A DNA stretch of 64,000 bases, from NCBI RefSeq assembly GCF_001305595.1, contig NZ_CP012402.1, forward strand, positions 517,001-581,000, in the 5' to 3' direction. A model generated the notes under the pieces. That model saw only the letters and a list, made by a program, of their open reading frames with translations, ran no database searches and was not told where the DNA came from. Shown piece by piece: positions 16,273 through 25,604 of the stretch. Source of the stretch: Azospirillum thiophilum. GTDB taxonomy: Bacteria > Pseudomonadota > Alphaproteobacteria > Azospirillales > Azospirillaceae. Both the position numbers and the translations under genes were made by a program. Within the stretch, counting starts at the first letter, position 1. The number at the start of each line of letters is the position of its first letter.

Positions 16273-16608
16273 TCAGAAGCGGTCGGAGAACATGAATCCG
16301 ACGGCGGCGATCAGGCAGACGAAGGCGGCGAGGTGGTTCCATTTCAGCGCCTCTCCCAGATAAAGGGCGGCGAAGCCGGCGAAGGTCACCAGCGTCACCA
16401 CCTCCTGGATCACCTTCAACTGTCCGGCGCTGAAGCCCGAGGCGTAGCCGAGCCGGTTGGCCGGCACGGCGAAGCAGTATTCTACGAAGGCGATGGCCCA
16501 ACTGACGAGGACCACCTTCCACAGCGGTGCGCCGGGATGCTTGAGATGCCCGTACCAGGCGGCGGTCATGAACAGGTTGGAAAAGCACAGCAGCAGGATG
16601 GTCGTCAT
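16273..16608 (-). CDS. DUF486 family membrane protein
   Basis: 111 aa with four membrane helices. Diagnostic DUF486 features are the start LLLCFSNLFMTAAWYGHLK, SWAIAFVEYCFAVPANRLGY in the centre and LKWNHLAAFVCLIAAVGFMF at the end. The family resembles half-size drug/metabolite transporters, but its substrate is unknown. It is the last gene of a four-gene unit, starting 30 bp after the ABC-type gene stop. Confidence 0.88.
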   Translation of the reverse strand: MTTILLLCFSNLFMTAAWYGHLKHPGAPLWKVVLVSWAIAFVEYCFAVPANRLGYASGFSAGQLKVIQEVVTLVTFAGFAALYLGEALKWNHLAAFVCLIAAVGFMFSDRF

Positions 16609-16638
16609 CGCGATTTCCGGGAAAGCGGACAGGGTGGA

Positions 16639-17598
16639 TCAGGCGCGGCCGTAGACCGGGATCACGGCGGGCATCGCCTCGCGCCATTTGGTGTAGACCT
16701 TGCCGATGTCGCCCAGCGGCTTGGCGAGCAGGGCGAGGTTGACGGCGAAGCTCGACGCAGTGGCGACGTCGCCGCTGCTGGGAATCAGGCCGAGGTCGAG
16801 CGCCAGCGAGACGCCGACGAACAGTCCGAAGCTGGCCCACAGCACCGCCCCCATGCCCCGGTCGGCCAGCCAGCGCAGCACCTCCAGATGCATCACCGAG
16901 CGGAAGAGCCGTTCCTGCGACCGCTCGAACCGCTCCTTGTGCAGACGCCTGGTGCGGGCGGCGAGCACGCGGTGGGTGGTGAGGACCAGACGGCTCAGGC
17001 GCTGGATGGCCGGGCCGACCAGCCAGACGATCAGCAACGCCGGCAGGATGGACAGCAGCAGGGCCGGCAGCCAATCCGGGCCGATGGACAATTGCCAGAG
17101 GATGATCGCGCCGATTTCGGCGGTCAGCCGCCAGGCGTCCTTGTAGATGACCTCGAAGCCCTTCTTCGCCAGTTCGCTGCCGTAGAGAATCTGGGTGACG
17201 TCGCGGGCCTGGCTTTCGCCCCGGCGGCGGTCGAGATAGGTGCGCTGAAGCAGGATGATGAGCCGTTGCTCGACCGCCTTGGAGCCGATCCGCTCGGCGA
17301 ATTCGGCGAGCCCACCGGCCAGCGCGACCAGCAGGAAGGGCACGCCGACGGCGGCGATCACCGTGGCGACGGTCGCCCCGGCCATCTGCACCGCGCCGAT
17401 GCCCTCCTTGGCGATCCACGAGAAGCTGGGGGCGACCGCCGCCTTGAAGGTCAGCGCCAGCAGCAGCGCACCGATCAGCCAGCGGATGCCGAGCAGGGTG
17501 CCGAGCATCTCGGTCAGCAGACGGGGGATGGCGGGAGGCCGGGAGGGAGGGGTGACGGGCGGCGGCGCCGCGGCGTCGGAACAGGCGGAAGGGGGCAT
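16639..17598 (-). CDS. ABC-exporter transmembrane domain protein without ATPase
   Basis: 319 aa from the ATG at 17598 (codons before it in the same frame lie in the intergenic gap and the next gene). Hydrophobic segments near 36-57, 70-98, 158-180, 182-200, 248-272 and 280-295 and the long cytoplasmic extension with ARTRRLHKERFERSQERLF resemble the six-helix domain of ABC exporters. The protein ends where a nucleotide-binding domain would begin: no Walker A, signature or Walker B motif is present, nor in neighbouring genes. It either works with an unlinked ATPase or has another role. Two beta-propeller genes precede it. Confidence 0.7.
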   Translation of the reverse strand: MPPSACSDAAAPPPVTPPSRPPAIPRLLTEMLGTLLGIRWLIGALLLALTFKAAVAPSFSWIAKEGIGAVQMAGATVATVIAAVGVPFLLVALAGGLAEFAERIGSKAVEQRLIILLQRTYLDRRRGESQARDVTQILYGSELAKKGFEVIYKDAWRLTAEIGAIILWQLSIGPDWLPALLLSILPALLIVWLVGPAIQRLSRLVLTTHRVLAARTRRLHKERFERSQERLFRSVMHLEVLRWLADRGMGAVLWASFGLFVGVSLALDLGLIPSSGDVATASSFAVNLALLAKPLGDIGKVYTKWREAMPAVIPVYGRA

Positions 17599-17654
17599 GG
17601 GAACCCGCTTGGCTGGAAACGACTCCGCCGGACGGGCCGGCGGAGTCCTTGCGG

Positions 17655-19331
17655 TCAGGCGACCGGACGCCGGTGGATGGCCTGACGGTCGGTGGCGATC
17701 ACCGATCCGGCGGCCGGAACGGCGCTCTTCACGCCGGGCGGCCAATCCGGCACGTCGCGCCAGTCTTCGGCACCCGGTGCGGCACCCGGTGCGGCACCCG
17801 GCGCTGCGAGCCACGCGCGGTCGCCGCGCCACGCCAGAAGCCCGCCGTCGCCGGCCGAGGCGTGCAGTTCGCCCGGCCCGGCCACCGCCTCGACCAGGAC
17901 CGGCATGCCGCCGTCGAGACGGAACAGCCCCGCCTTGCCGGCCAGCCAGATCCGACCGTCCGCCGTCGCCACCGGCTCGGTGCCGGGCGGCAGATCGGCC
18001 AACCGCTCGACCGTGCCGTCCAGCGGATCGATGCGGTGCAGCACCCGCTCGCTGGCGACGATCAGCCGGCCCTCGCCATCGACCGCCAGACCGTCGATCA
18101 GCTGCCGCCCGAAGGCGGGCAGCGCCCGCAGATCCTTCGGCCCGCCGGAACCGGACAGGAACAGCCCCGCCTTGGTGGCGAGCGCCAGCCGTCCGCCCGC
18201 GAAGGCGATGCCGGTCAGCTCGGCGAATCCGTGCGGCCGGCCGGTCACCTTGACATGCTTCCAACTCGCGCCGTTGTCGGGGCTTTGGAACAGGCCGCGC
18301 TGCGCGGCCAGCCACCACACCCCGTCCGGCGCGCGGGCGACCCCCACCGCGTCGAGCACGCTCCAATCGGCATGGACCGGATGCCAGACGCCCGGGCCGC
18401 TTGCCTCCGACAGGAAGGTTCCGAAGCTGGCGGTCGCCAGCAGCCGGCCGCCGTCGAGCGCGAACAGCTTCTTGATCTTGGCGGAGGACGGGTCCGCCGC
18501 CGTTCCGTCGAACAGGTCGCGGAACAGGCCGGTGGACAGATCGACCAGCAGCGCGCCCTGGACCCCCGCCACCAGGGCGCGGTCGCCCAGCAGCAGCAGG
18601 ATTTCCGCCTCGGCGAAGGCGGGATGCTTCATCTCCATGTGGCAACGGCCGCCATGCAGCAGCTCCAGCTTGCTGCCGCCGACCAGGGCCACCGTGCCGG
18701 CACCGGTGGCGGCTGCGGTCACGGGTTCCTTGCGCGGGACCGCCGCGTCGCCCAGCCGGTGCGGACCGCCCCATTGGGTGACGATCAGGTCGCCGGCCGC
18801 GGCACGGGCGAGGTCGGCGTAGGAGCCTTCGTAGACATGGCGCCAGCGGTCGCCGCCATCCGTCGACACGGCCAGCGCCGGTTCGCTGCCCGGTCCCTGT
18901 TTCTTGACGAAGGCCAGGATGCGGCCCGGTTCGCCGGCGAGTCCGATCACCTCATAGGGGCGGCCGGAGCGCACCGCCGTCCAATGCTCGCCGTCCAGCC
19001 GCCAGATGCCGGTCTTGCCGCCGGCGAAGACGACGCCGTCCTGGACCAGCAGCGATTTGGCTTCGGGCACCGGCAGATCGGGGAGCCGGCGCAGGATGGC
19101 GCCGCTCTCGTCGCAGACCAGCAGCGGGGCGCCGCGGTCGCCGGTCGCCAGCAGCACGCCGTCCGGGGCGGCGGCCAGCGCCCGCACCGGCCGTCCGGCG
19201 AAACCGGGAACCGGCTCCAGCCGGTCGTCGCGCCAGCGGAACAGGCCGCCCAGCGTCGCCAGCCACAGTGCGTCGCGGTGGAGAATGGCGCCCTTGACCT
19301 CGGGGCGCCGGTAGGGAGTGAAATCGTCCAT
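17655..19331 (-). CDS. Beta-propeller protein, paralogue B
   Basis: 558 aa from the ATG at 19331 (MDDFTPYRRPEVKG). About a dozen repeats of a blade-like unit, for example ALWLATLGGLFRWRDD, GGKTGIWRLDG, LATKAGLFLSGSG and IWLAGKAGLFRLDGG, of the type seen in YCF48/two-component-regulator-like propellers. No signal peptide. It aligns end to end with the product of 19352-21049, so the pair arose by duplication. Near the C terminus is a short APGAAPGAAPGAE microrepeat encoded by GGTGCGGCACCC copies (17780-17810). Function unknown; possibly a sensory or scaffold protein for the membrane proteins encoded downstream. Confidence 0.7.
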   Translation of the reverse strand: MDDFTPYRRPEVKGAILHRDALWLATLGGLFRWRDDRLEPVPGFAGRPVRALAAAPDGVLLATGDRGAPLLVCDESGAILRRLPDLPVPEAKSLLVQDGVVFAGGKTGIWRLDGEHWTAVRSGRPYEVIGLAGEPGRILAFVKKQGPGSEPALAVSTDGGDRWRHVYEGSYADLARAAAGDLIVTQWGGPHRLGDAAVPRKEPVTAAATGAGTVALVGGSKLELLHGGRCHMEMKHPAFAEAEILLLLGDRALVAGVQGALLVDLSTGLFRDLFDGTAADPSSAKIKKLFALDGGRLLATASFGTFLSEASGPGVWHPVHADWSVLDAVGVARAPDGVWWLAAQRGLFQSPDNGASWKHVKVTGRPHGFAELTGIAFAGGRLALATKAGLFLSGSGGPKDLRALPAFGRQLIDGLAVDGEGRLIVASERVLHRIDPLDGTVERLADLPPGTEPVATADGRIWLAGKAGLFRLDGGMPVLVEAVAGPGELHASAGDGGLLAWRGDRAWLAAPGAAPGAAPGAEDWRDVPDWPPGVKSAVPAAGSVIATDRQAIHRRPVA

Positions 19332-19351
19332 CACAGGGGATTCCTTGCGGC

Positions 19352-21049
19352 TCACAGCGCGATGCGGAAAAGGCGGGCACGGTCGGTCGCCAGGGCGACG
19401 CCGCGCGCGGCGTCGATGGCGACATGGCGGACGCCGGCCGGCCAACCGGCCACGGCGGTCCAGTCCCGTCCCTCCCGGTGGCGCATCCACGCCCCCTGCC
19501 CATCCCAGACGAACAGCCGGTCCCCGGCCTCGGTCAGATGGAGTCCGCCCCTGGCGTCGGGCGGGGTCACGTCGGTCGGGGCGCGGCCACGGATTTCGGT
19601 CAGCCGGTCGCCGCAGGCGAGCCAGGCGATGCCGTTCCCGGCCAGCATCGTCGATTCGCCGATGGGCATCTCGGCCAGGGCCTGCGGAGCCGTCGCCCAA
19701 TCCCAGCGCCACAGCGTCCCGGCCGCCGTGCCGACGACCAGGGTGCCGTCGGAGCGATCCCAGGCCAGCGCTTCGACCGCCCCGGTTCCGAAGGCCTCGA
19801 CGCGGACGAAGCGCTCGGGATCCTCGGACGGGCGGTTGACGAACAGCCCCTGCTTGGTGCCGATCGCCACCCGGTCGCCGGCCACCGCCAGGGCGCGCAG
19901 CTCCGCGTAATGCGGGCCGTCCACCTTGATCTTGTGGTAGTCGATGCGGCCGCCCCGGTCGTCGGTGCGGAACAGCCCGCGCTGGCAGGCGATCCACCAG
20001 CGTCCGTCGGCGCCGCGCGCGGCGTGTTCGGCGTCGAGCACCCACCATTCGGAATCCGCGCGCTCCCACGACACGCCGTCGTCGAAGGACCGGAAGGTCC
20101 CGAAGGTGGTTGTCGCCAGCAGCGCGCCGTCCAGCAGGAACAGGCGTTTCAGCTTGCCGGGCCGGCGGTCCAGGCCGTGGGCCGGCAGCAGGTCGGTCAG
20201 GGTGCCGCTGGCCGGCTCGAACCGCCAGGCCCCCTGGGCGCCCGCGACCACCGCGCCGCCGGGCACGAGGTGGAGATGCTCCGCCTCGGCGATGGCCGGG
20301 TGATAGGCGGCGAGCTTGGCGGCGCCGGGCCGCGCGATCTCCAGCTTGTCGCCGTCGACCACGGCGGTGGTGCCGTCTTCGGCGATCTGCCCGGCGGTGA
20401 TCGGGTGCTTCTTGTAGCCGGCGCGCTTGTCGATCGGCCGCGCCCCGCGCCAGCGGGTGATGATCGACCCGGCGGCGGCGGCGAGCACGAGATCCTGATA
20501 GTCGGGCTGCGGCAGCACCGTCCAATGGTCGCCGTCATCCGCGCTTTCGATCAGGGCGGGGCGGTCGTCGGGAGCCAGCTTCTTGACCGAACCGACCAGG
20601 GTCCGGCCGCCCCGGTGCCACAGCCGCAGGATCTCGGCCTTGCCCCCGGCAGCGGAGAATTCGGCGCCGAAGACATGGCTCCAGCCCTGTCCGTCGTGGC
20701 GGAAGACGCCGCGCTTGGTGCCGATCCACAGCATGCCGCCGCAGGCCGCCAGCGTCTTGACCTTCTCGCCCGGCGGCGGGGCGATCCGCTCGCCCGGAAT
20801 GCCGTCGTCGTCGCAGCGGGTGACGGCGGCGCCGTCCGGCCCGTAGACGGCGGCGACCAGCCGGTCGCCGTCGGCAGCCAGGGCCTGCACCTCGACGCCC
20901 CTCCAGCCGGGAACCGGCTCGGCGGTGGCGGCGGCGCCGGAATCCGGGTTCCAGCGCAGAAGCCCTGCGGCGGTGCCGATCCACAGCCAGCCGCCAAGCT
21001 CCAGGGTGGATTTGACTTCCACCCGTGCAAACATATCCAGTGATGTCAT
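19352..21049 (-). CDS. Beta-propeller protein, paralogue A
   Basis: 565 aa from the ATG at 21049. This start is chosen because MTSLDMFARVEVKS aligns residue for residue with the start of paralogue B; the frame extends 23 codons upstream. Blade-like repeats include GWLWIGTAAGLLRWNPD, MLWIGTKRGVFRHDGQ, RWWIACQRGLFRTDDRG and VAIGTKQGLFVNRP. The W-[IL]-[GA]-x(3)-G-[LV]-[FL] pattern recurs throughout. No signal peptide, so cytoplasmic. First gene of the four-gene unit; the next start follows after 20 bp. A dyad (21055-21074) sits directly upstream of the start codon. Confidence 0.7.
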   Translation of the reverse strand: MTSLDMFARVEVKSTLELGGWLWIGTAAGLLRWNPDSGAAATAEPVPGWRGVEVQALAADGDRLVAAVYGPDGAAVTRCDDDGIPGERIAPPPGEKVKTLAACGGMLWIGTKRGVFRHDGQGWSHVFGAEFSAAGGKAEILRLWHRGGRTLVGSVKKLAPDDRPALIESADDGDHWTVLPQPDYQDLVLAAAAGSIITRWRGARPIDKRAGYKKHPITAGQIAEDGTTAVVDGDKLEIARPGAAKLAAYHPAIAEAEHLHLVPGGAVVAGAQGAWRFEPASGTLTDLLPAHGLDRRPGKLKRLFLLDGALLATTTFGTFRSFDDGVSWERADSEWWVLDAEHAARGADGRWWIACQRGLFRTDDRGGRIDYHKIKVDGPHYAELRALAVAGDRVAIGTKQGLFVNRPSEDPERFVRVEAFGTGAVEALAWDRSDGTLVVGTAAGTLWRWDWATAPQALAEMPIGESTMLAGNGIAWLACGDRLTEIRGRAPTDVTPPDARGGLHLTEAGDRLFVWDGQGAWMRHREGRDWTAVAGWPAGVRHVAIDAARGVALATDRARLFRIAL

Positions 21050-21054
21050 TGATT

Positions 21055-21074
21055 GTGCAAAGACGGGCTTGCAC
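21055..21074 (-). promoter_or_regulatory. Dyad GTGCAA-N8-TTGCAC at the propeller operon start
   Basis: Perfect 6+6 inverted repeat ending 5 bp before the chosen ATG (21049). The place suits a repressor operator or a translational control hairpin. The TGCAA/TTGCA halves recall iron- or metal-type boxes, but the 8-bp spacer differs from the 7-1-7 form seen at the TonB genes. Confidence 0.4.
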
Positions 21075-21184
21075 CGCGGCGTCCGAGTGACGGATTGCCA
21101 GGTGTCTCCAACGGTCACGGCCGCGGTGCGCGCCGGTCCATCCTCATCATCTTGCCCAGGGTCGTCAGGTCACGTCCCCACCGG

Positions 21185-21229
21185 GAAAAAAGCATGAATT
21201 GCGACTGACTGTCAATCGCAATTCATGCT
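21185..21229 (-). terminator. Rho-independent terminator of the TonB receptor gene
   Basis: Read on the minus strand, AGCATGAATTGCGA (21229-21216), an 11-nt loop, its exact complement TCGCAATTCATGCT (21204-21191), then TTTTTT. A 14-bp perfect stem plus T-run directly after the receptor stop (21256) is a textbook intrinsic terminator and isolates the propeller operon from the receptor. Confidence 0.85.
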
Positions 21230-21255
21230 CCGATATTCGAACGGCTATGGGCCGC

Positions 21256-23517
21256 TCAGAACCGCATGCGGCCGCCGACCAGCACCGTACGGCCGGTGGC
21301 GATGACAGCATCGCGCGACCGCAAGCCGTTGGTCACCTCATACTCGTGGCGTGCCTTGTCGGTCAGGTTCTCGGCACTGGCGAACAGGCTGAACCCCTCG
21401 ACGATCCGCTGTTCGGCGTAGAGATCGACGAAGGCCTCGGCCCGGCGGGTCTTGCGGCGGATCTGCCCGGCCCCTTCGTTGCTGACGACCAGCCGTTCGG
21501 TGCTGGCGTTGACGGTCGCCGACAGGATGGTGCCGCTGTCGGGATCGTTCCAGGTCAGACCGATGTTCGCGGTGATGTCCGGTGTCTCGGCGAAGGGCCG
21601 CTTGCCGGTGTTGGGGTCGTTCACCTCGGTCTTCAGGAAGGTCTGGTTGGCGAAGAAGGTCAGCGGCCGCAGCGCCTCGATGCCGAGCAGGGCCAGGTTG
21701 AAGCGCTGTTCCAGCTCCAGCCCGCGGGCGTAGCCGTCGCCGACGTTGCGGATCACAAGCGTCGTGTTGTTCACCTCGTCGGCCTCGATGACGTCCCGCA
21801 CCCGGCGATGGAACAGGTTCGCCGCCAGGAAGAAGCCGTCGCCATGATATTCGGCCCCGGCATCGACGCTCCAGGACCGGGTCGGCGTCACGTCGGGGTT
21901 GCCGTAGATGGTGCGCGACCCGCGCACGGTGATGCCCGGCGCCATGTCCTGGAAGTTCGGCCGGTTGATCTGCCGCGACAGCGCGCCCCGCAGCACGATC
22001 GCATCGTTCAGCCGGTAGCGGATGGGGAGCGAAGGGAACAGGTCGGTGGCATCGGTGTCGAAGCGGCCGTTGTAGCCGGTCATCCGGTCGGTCACCCGCT
22101 CCACCCGCAGGCCGGGCGTGAGGGTCAGGGCGCCCAGCGTCACCTCGTCCTGGACGAAGGCGGCGTAGTAGCGCTCCTCGATCTCGTAGTCGGACTGCCG
22201 CGAGGTCAGGCGGTTGGCCGCGGTCTGCGAGCGCGTCCCGGCGGCGTTCAACGTGTAGCTCTCGCCGTCGCTGGTGCGCTTGGCTGCCCGGACCACCACG
22301 CCGGCCTTGAGCACCTGCGGCACGCCCATGGTCAGCGGCACCGTCAGCGTGCTGCCGCCCTGGACGGTCCGCTCGTCATAGTCGGATTCACTTTCCGTCG
22401 CCGAGCCGAAGGCGAGCGCCGGGGTCAGCGTCACCTCGCGGTTGCGGGTGTCGTAACCGGCCGTCGACAGGTTGGCGAAGGTCCGCAATGACACCTCGCC
22501 GGCGAAGCGGTGGGTGTGGTCGAGCGTGGCGCCGACGTTGGTCGCCTCCTCGCGCCCGGTGGTCAGTACGCGGTCCTGGAACTGGCCGGTGACGCGGCGG
22601 TACTGGTCGCGCCATTTGTCGATGTCGGAGGTTTCGCGCAGCAGCATCGGCTTGAAATGGATTTCGCCGCCGTCATAGAAGCCGGCGAGGTCGAGCGCCG
22701 CGTCGAGATTGGCGACGTCCTTGGGTTCCTCCTCGTTGCGGCGGAATCCCTGGCCGCCGGGGCCGCCGGAATAGGTGAACTCGCTGTTGTGCTTGGTCTT
22801 GGTGAGCCGGCGTTCCTCGTAGGAGACGGACCCGAGCAGGCCGAAGCGGTCGATCCGCCGCCCATAGGCGCCGCCGCCCGCCCTGGCGGTTCCGTTCAGC
22901 CCGTCCAGCCCGCCGTAGCCGACGCGCAACTCGCCGGTGGGTTCGTCGGGGATGGCGCGCGTGGTGACGGCGACCCGCCCGGCGATGCCCTCGGCGTCGT
23001 GCTCGGCCGACGGGTTGCGCAGCAGCGTGACCTCCCCGGCCAGGAAGGACGACATGTTCATCAGTTCGAAGCTGCGGCTGGGCGCCGGCATCTGGATGCC
23101 GTCGACGCTGACGCGGGTGTAGTCGGTCGGCAGGCCGCGCAGGGAGAAGGTCTTCTTTTCGCCCGGCGGGCCGGACACCACGACGCCCGGCAGGCGCCCG
23201 ACGATGTCACTGACGCGGTCGTTGGGCAGTGTGTCGAACTCCTCACGCGTCACGGTCACGCTGGGTGCCACCGACTCCAGGCGGATGGCCTCGCCGGCCG
23301 GTGCCGAGCCGGTGACGGTGATCGACGGCAGGCGGGTGGAGGATGAGTCCTGAGCTTGGGCGGGAGGAGTCCCGATGAAAAGGCTCAAGGCCGTGAGAGC
23401 GATGGCTTTCGGCCAGTGACGAATCGTCGTGAAGCGGCGCCGGGCATGGACCCGGTGCGCCCACTGCCCGCTTGCGTGCGGCATGGGAACACCTGTTTCA
23501 AAAAGGGGGGTCGACAC
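21256..23517 (-). CDS. TonB-dependent outer-membrane receptor
   Basis: 753 aa (742 from M12, MPHASGQWAH, which may be the true start). A signal region with TALSLFIGTPPAQAQ, TonB box region LPSITVTGSAPAG, plug with VSDIVGRLPGVVVSG and FSLRGLPTDYTRVSVDGIQM, then a long barrel ending VGGRMRF. The plug resembles receptors of the larger TonB family that includes sugar and siderophore transporters; the ligand is not clear. A 7-1-7 iron-type box lies 25-39 bp upstream, so it is probably iron-repressed like the receptor at 11482. A strong terminator follows. Single-gene transcription unit. Confidence 0.92.
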   Translation of the reverse strand: MSTPLFETGVPMPHASGQWAHRVHARRRFTTIRHWPKAIALTALSLFIGTPPAQAQDSSSTRLPSITVTGSAPAGEAIRLESVAPSVTVTREEFDTLPNDRVSDIVGRLPGVVVSGPPGEKKTFSLRGLPTDYTRVSVDGIQMPAPSRSFELMNMSSFLAGEVTLLRNPSAEHDAEGIAGRVAVTTRAIPDEPTGELRVGYGGLDGLNGTARAGGGAYGRRIDRFGLLGSVSYEERRLTKTKHNSEFTYSGGPGGQGFRRNEEEPKDVANLDAALDLAGFYDGGEIHFKPMLLRETSDIDKWRDQYRRVTGQFQDRVLTTGREEATNVGATLDHTHRFAGEVSLRTFANLSTAGYDTRNREVTLTPALAFGSATESESDYDERTVQGGSTLTVPLTMGVPQVLKAGVVVRAAKRTSDGESYTLNAAGTRSQTAANRLTSRQSDYEIEERYYAAFVQDEVTLGALTLTPGLRVERVTDRMTGYNGRFDTDATDLFPSLPIRYRLNDAIVLRGALSRQINRPNFQDMAPGITVRGSRTIYGNPDVTPTRSWSVDAGAEYHGDGFFLAANLFHRRVRDVIEADEVNNTTLVIRNVGDGYARGLELEQRFNLALLGIEALRPLTFFANQTFLKTEVNDPNTGKRPFAETPDITANIGLTWNDPDSGTILSATVNASTERLVVSNEGAGQIRRKTRRAEAFVDLYAEQRIVEGFSLFASAENLTDKARHEYEVTNGLRSRDAVIATGRTVLVGGRMRF

Positions 23518-23530
23518 CTGGCGCTTTCTG

Positions 23531-23556
23531 ATTAGCGCTAATGCGAGTTATTCGCA
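23531..23556 (-). promoter_or_regulatory. Overlapping palindromes: ATTAGCGCTAAT and Fur-type box
   Basis: ATTAGCGCTAAT (23531-23542) is a perfect 12-bp palindrome; it shares its last base with TGCGAGTTATTCGCA (23542-23556), a 7-1-7 box with one arm mismatch that matches the box of the first receptor. Both lie just upstream of the receptor start, where they would cover the promoter. Confidence 0.65.
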
Positions 23557-23557
23557 A

Positions 23558-23875
23558 TATCTTACGTGCACGATGCGTATTGAAGCGGCCCCTGTTCCCT
23601 GGGCGGGTTTGCCGTACCGCTTTGCTTCGGTAAACCCGGCAGGGCGACGCGATGAGGCTCCGCGCCTCGATGGCGTTCTACTTGATGATCCGCCCCTGGA
23701 TCGGGTCGCGGAAAATCGGAATCGACTTGAAGCGTGAATCCGCGGCGCCGGACTTTCGTCCGTCCGCGCTCCGGCGCAAGGGCACCGCGGTCCGGCAGAT
23801 CGTCGCGCACATCTTGCGAGACGGGACGCGAGCCATCAAGACCCTGTTCGCGCCGGGCCGGTCACGAACGGGGGC
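23558..23875. other. Intergenic stretch without a supported gene
   Basis: About 320 bp between the receptor promoter and the tlyA stop. Open frames exist on both strands (for example minus 23562-23810, plus from 23652) but have no ribosome site, no family features and, for the plus frame, run into tlyA antisense. The region could contain decayed coding sequence. The only clear structure is the hairpin at 23597-23644. Confidence 0.5.
23597..23644. repeat. Long imperfect inverted repeat downstream of tlyA
   Basis: The inner arms GGGTTTGCCG (23605-23614) and CGGTAAACCC (23628-23637) pair with one mismatch around a 13-nt loop; outer CCCTG/CAGGG bases extend the stem to 23597 and 23644. No T-run follows on either strand. 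It may be a weak terminator for tlyA or a remnant repeat. Confidence 0.5.
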
Positions 23876-24616
<741 letters not shown>

Positions 24617-24751
24617 GCCGTCCGCCGCCTTTCCTGCCTGCGCGGACATTCCTGCCCCGGAACGGCAGGAAGGGCAAGCCTCGCCACCGGATCGGAGCCA
24701 CGCAAGGCACCGATCGGGACGGACCCGTCCGGAACAACACCCGGAACGACG

Positions 24752-25552
24752 TCATTCGCCGGTGAAATTGGCCGGACGCTTCGACAGCATCGCATCCACC
24801 GCCTCGCGATGGTCGGCGGTGGCATGGGCAAGGGCCTGCATGGCGGCGGACATCTCCAGCAGCGTGTCAATGCGGACATGGCGGCCTTCGCGCAGCAGGC
24901 GCTTGGCCATGCGCACCGCATGGCCGGGGTTGGCGGCGATGCGCGCCGCCAACGCCCGGGCGGCGGGAAGCAACTCCGCCGCCGGCACGATTTTCGACAC
25001 CAGGCCGCAGGCAAGGGCTTCGGCGGCGTCGATCGGGTCGCCGGTGAAGGCCATCTCGCAGGCCTTCGAGAAGCCGACGACGCGCGGCAGCAGCCAGGCC
25101 CCGCCGTCGCCGGGCACGATGCCGACCTTGACGAAGCTCTCGGCGAAGCGGGCGGTTTCGGAGGCGATGCGCAGGTCGCACATGCAGGCGAGGTCGCAGC
25201 CGGCGCCGATCGCCGGGCCGTTGACCGCCGCGATGACCGGCACCTCCAGCCGCTCGAAGGCCAGCGGGATGCGCTGGATGCCGCGCTGGTAGTTCTGGCG
25301 GGTGCGCGCCGGCAGCGGGTCGTTCAGGCCGCCGCCCTCGCGCATGGTGTTGAGGTTGCCGCCGGAGGAGAAGGCGCTGCCCGTGCCGGTCACGATGGCG
25401 ACCCGCACCGCCGGATCCTCGTTCAGGCGGTCGAGCGCCTCCACCATCGCCTCGACCATGTCGGGGTCGGAGATCGGGTTGCGCAGCTCCGGACGGTTCA
25501 GCGTCAGGGTGACGATGCCGTCTTCGATCTCGTACAGGACTGGGGTGCTCAT
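24752..25552 (-). CDS. Enoyl-CoA hydratase/isomerase (crotonase)
   Basis: 266 aa. Crotonase fold with oxyanion-hole segments FSSGGNLNTM (about 61-70) and NGPAIGAGCDLACMCDLRIA (about 103-122). The active-site segment ESFVKVGIVPGDGGAWLLPR carries aspartate where canonical hydratases have alanine, and the first catalytic glutamate region is not typical, so it may act as an isomerase or on a bulky acyl chain. Last gene of operon I; it follows an acyl-CoA dehydrogenase by 52 bp. Confidence 0.88.
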   Translation of the reverse strand: MSTPVLYEIEDGIVTLTLNRPELRNPISDPDMVEAMVEALDRLNEDPAVRVAIVTGTGSAFSSGGNLNTMREGGGLNDPLPARTRQNYQRGIQRIPLAFERLEVPVIAAVNGPAIGAGCDLACMCDLRIASETARFAESFVKVGIVPGDGGAWLLPRVVGFSKACEMAFTGDPIDAAEALACGLVSKIVPAAELLPAARALAARIAANPGHAVRMAKRLLREGRHVRIDTLLEMSAAMQALAHATADHREAVDAMLSKRPANFTGE

Positions 25553-25604
25553 CGCTGGATCCTCTGGTCTTGTCAGTCCGGTCGCCAGGTTGGCGCAGGC
25601 TTGG

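Noticed and set aside
17780..17810. GGTGCGGCACCC microrepeats as a possible CRISPR or binding-site array
   Set aside because: They are in frame inside the propeller gene and encode an alanine-proline-glycine linker; there are no spacers.
21191..21229. The long inverted repeat read as an iron-type operator because of its TTGCGA/TCGCAA parts
   Set aside because: A perfect 14-bp stem followed by six T right after the receptor stop is better explained as an intrinsic terminator.
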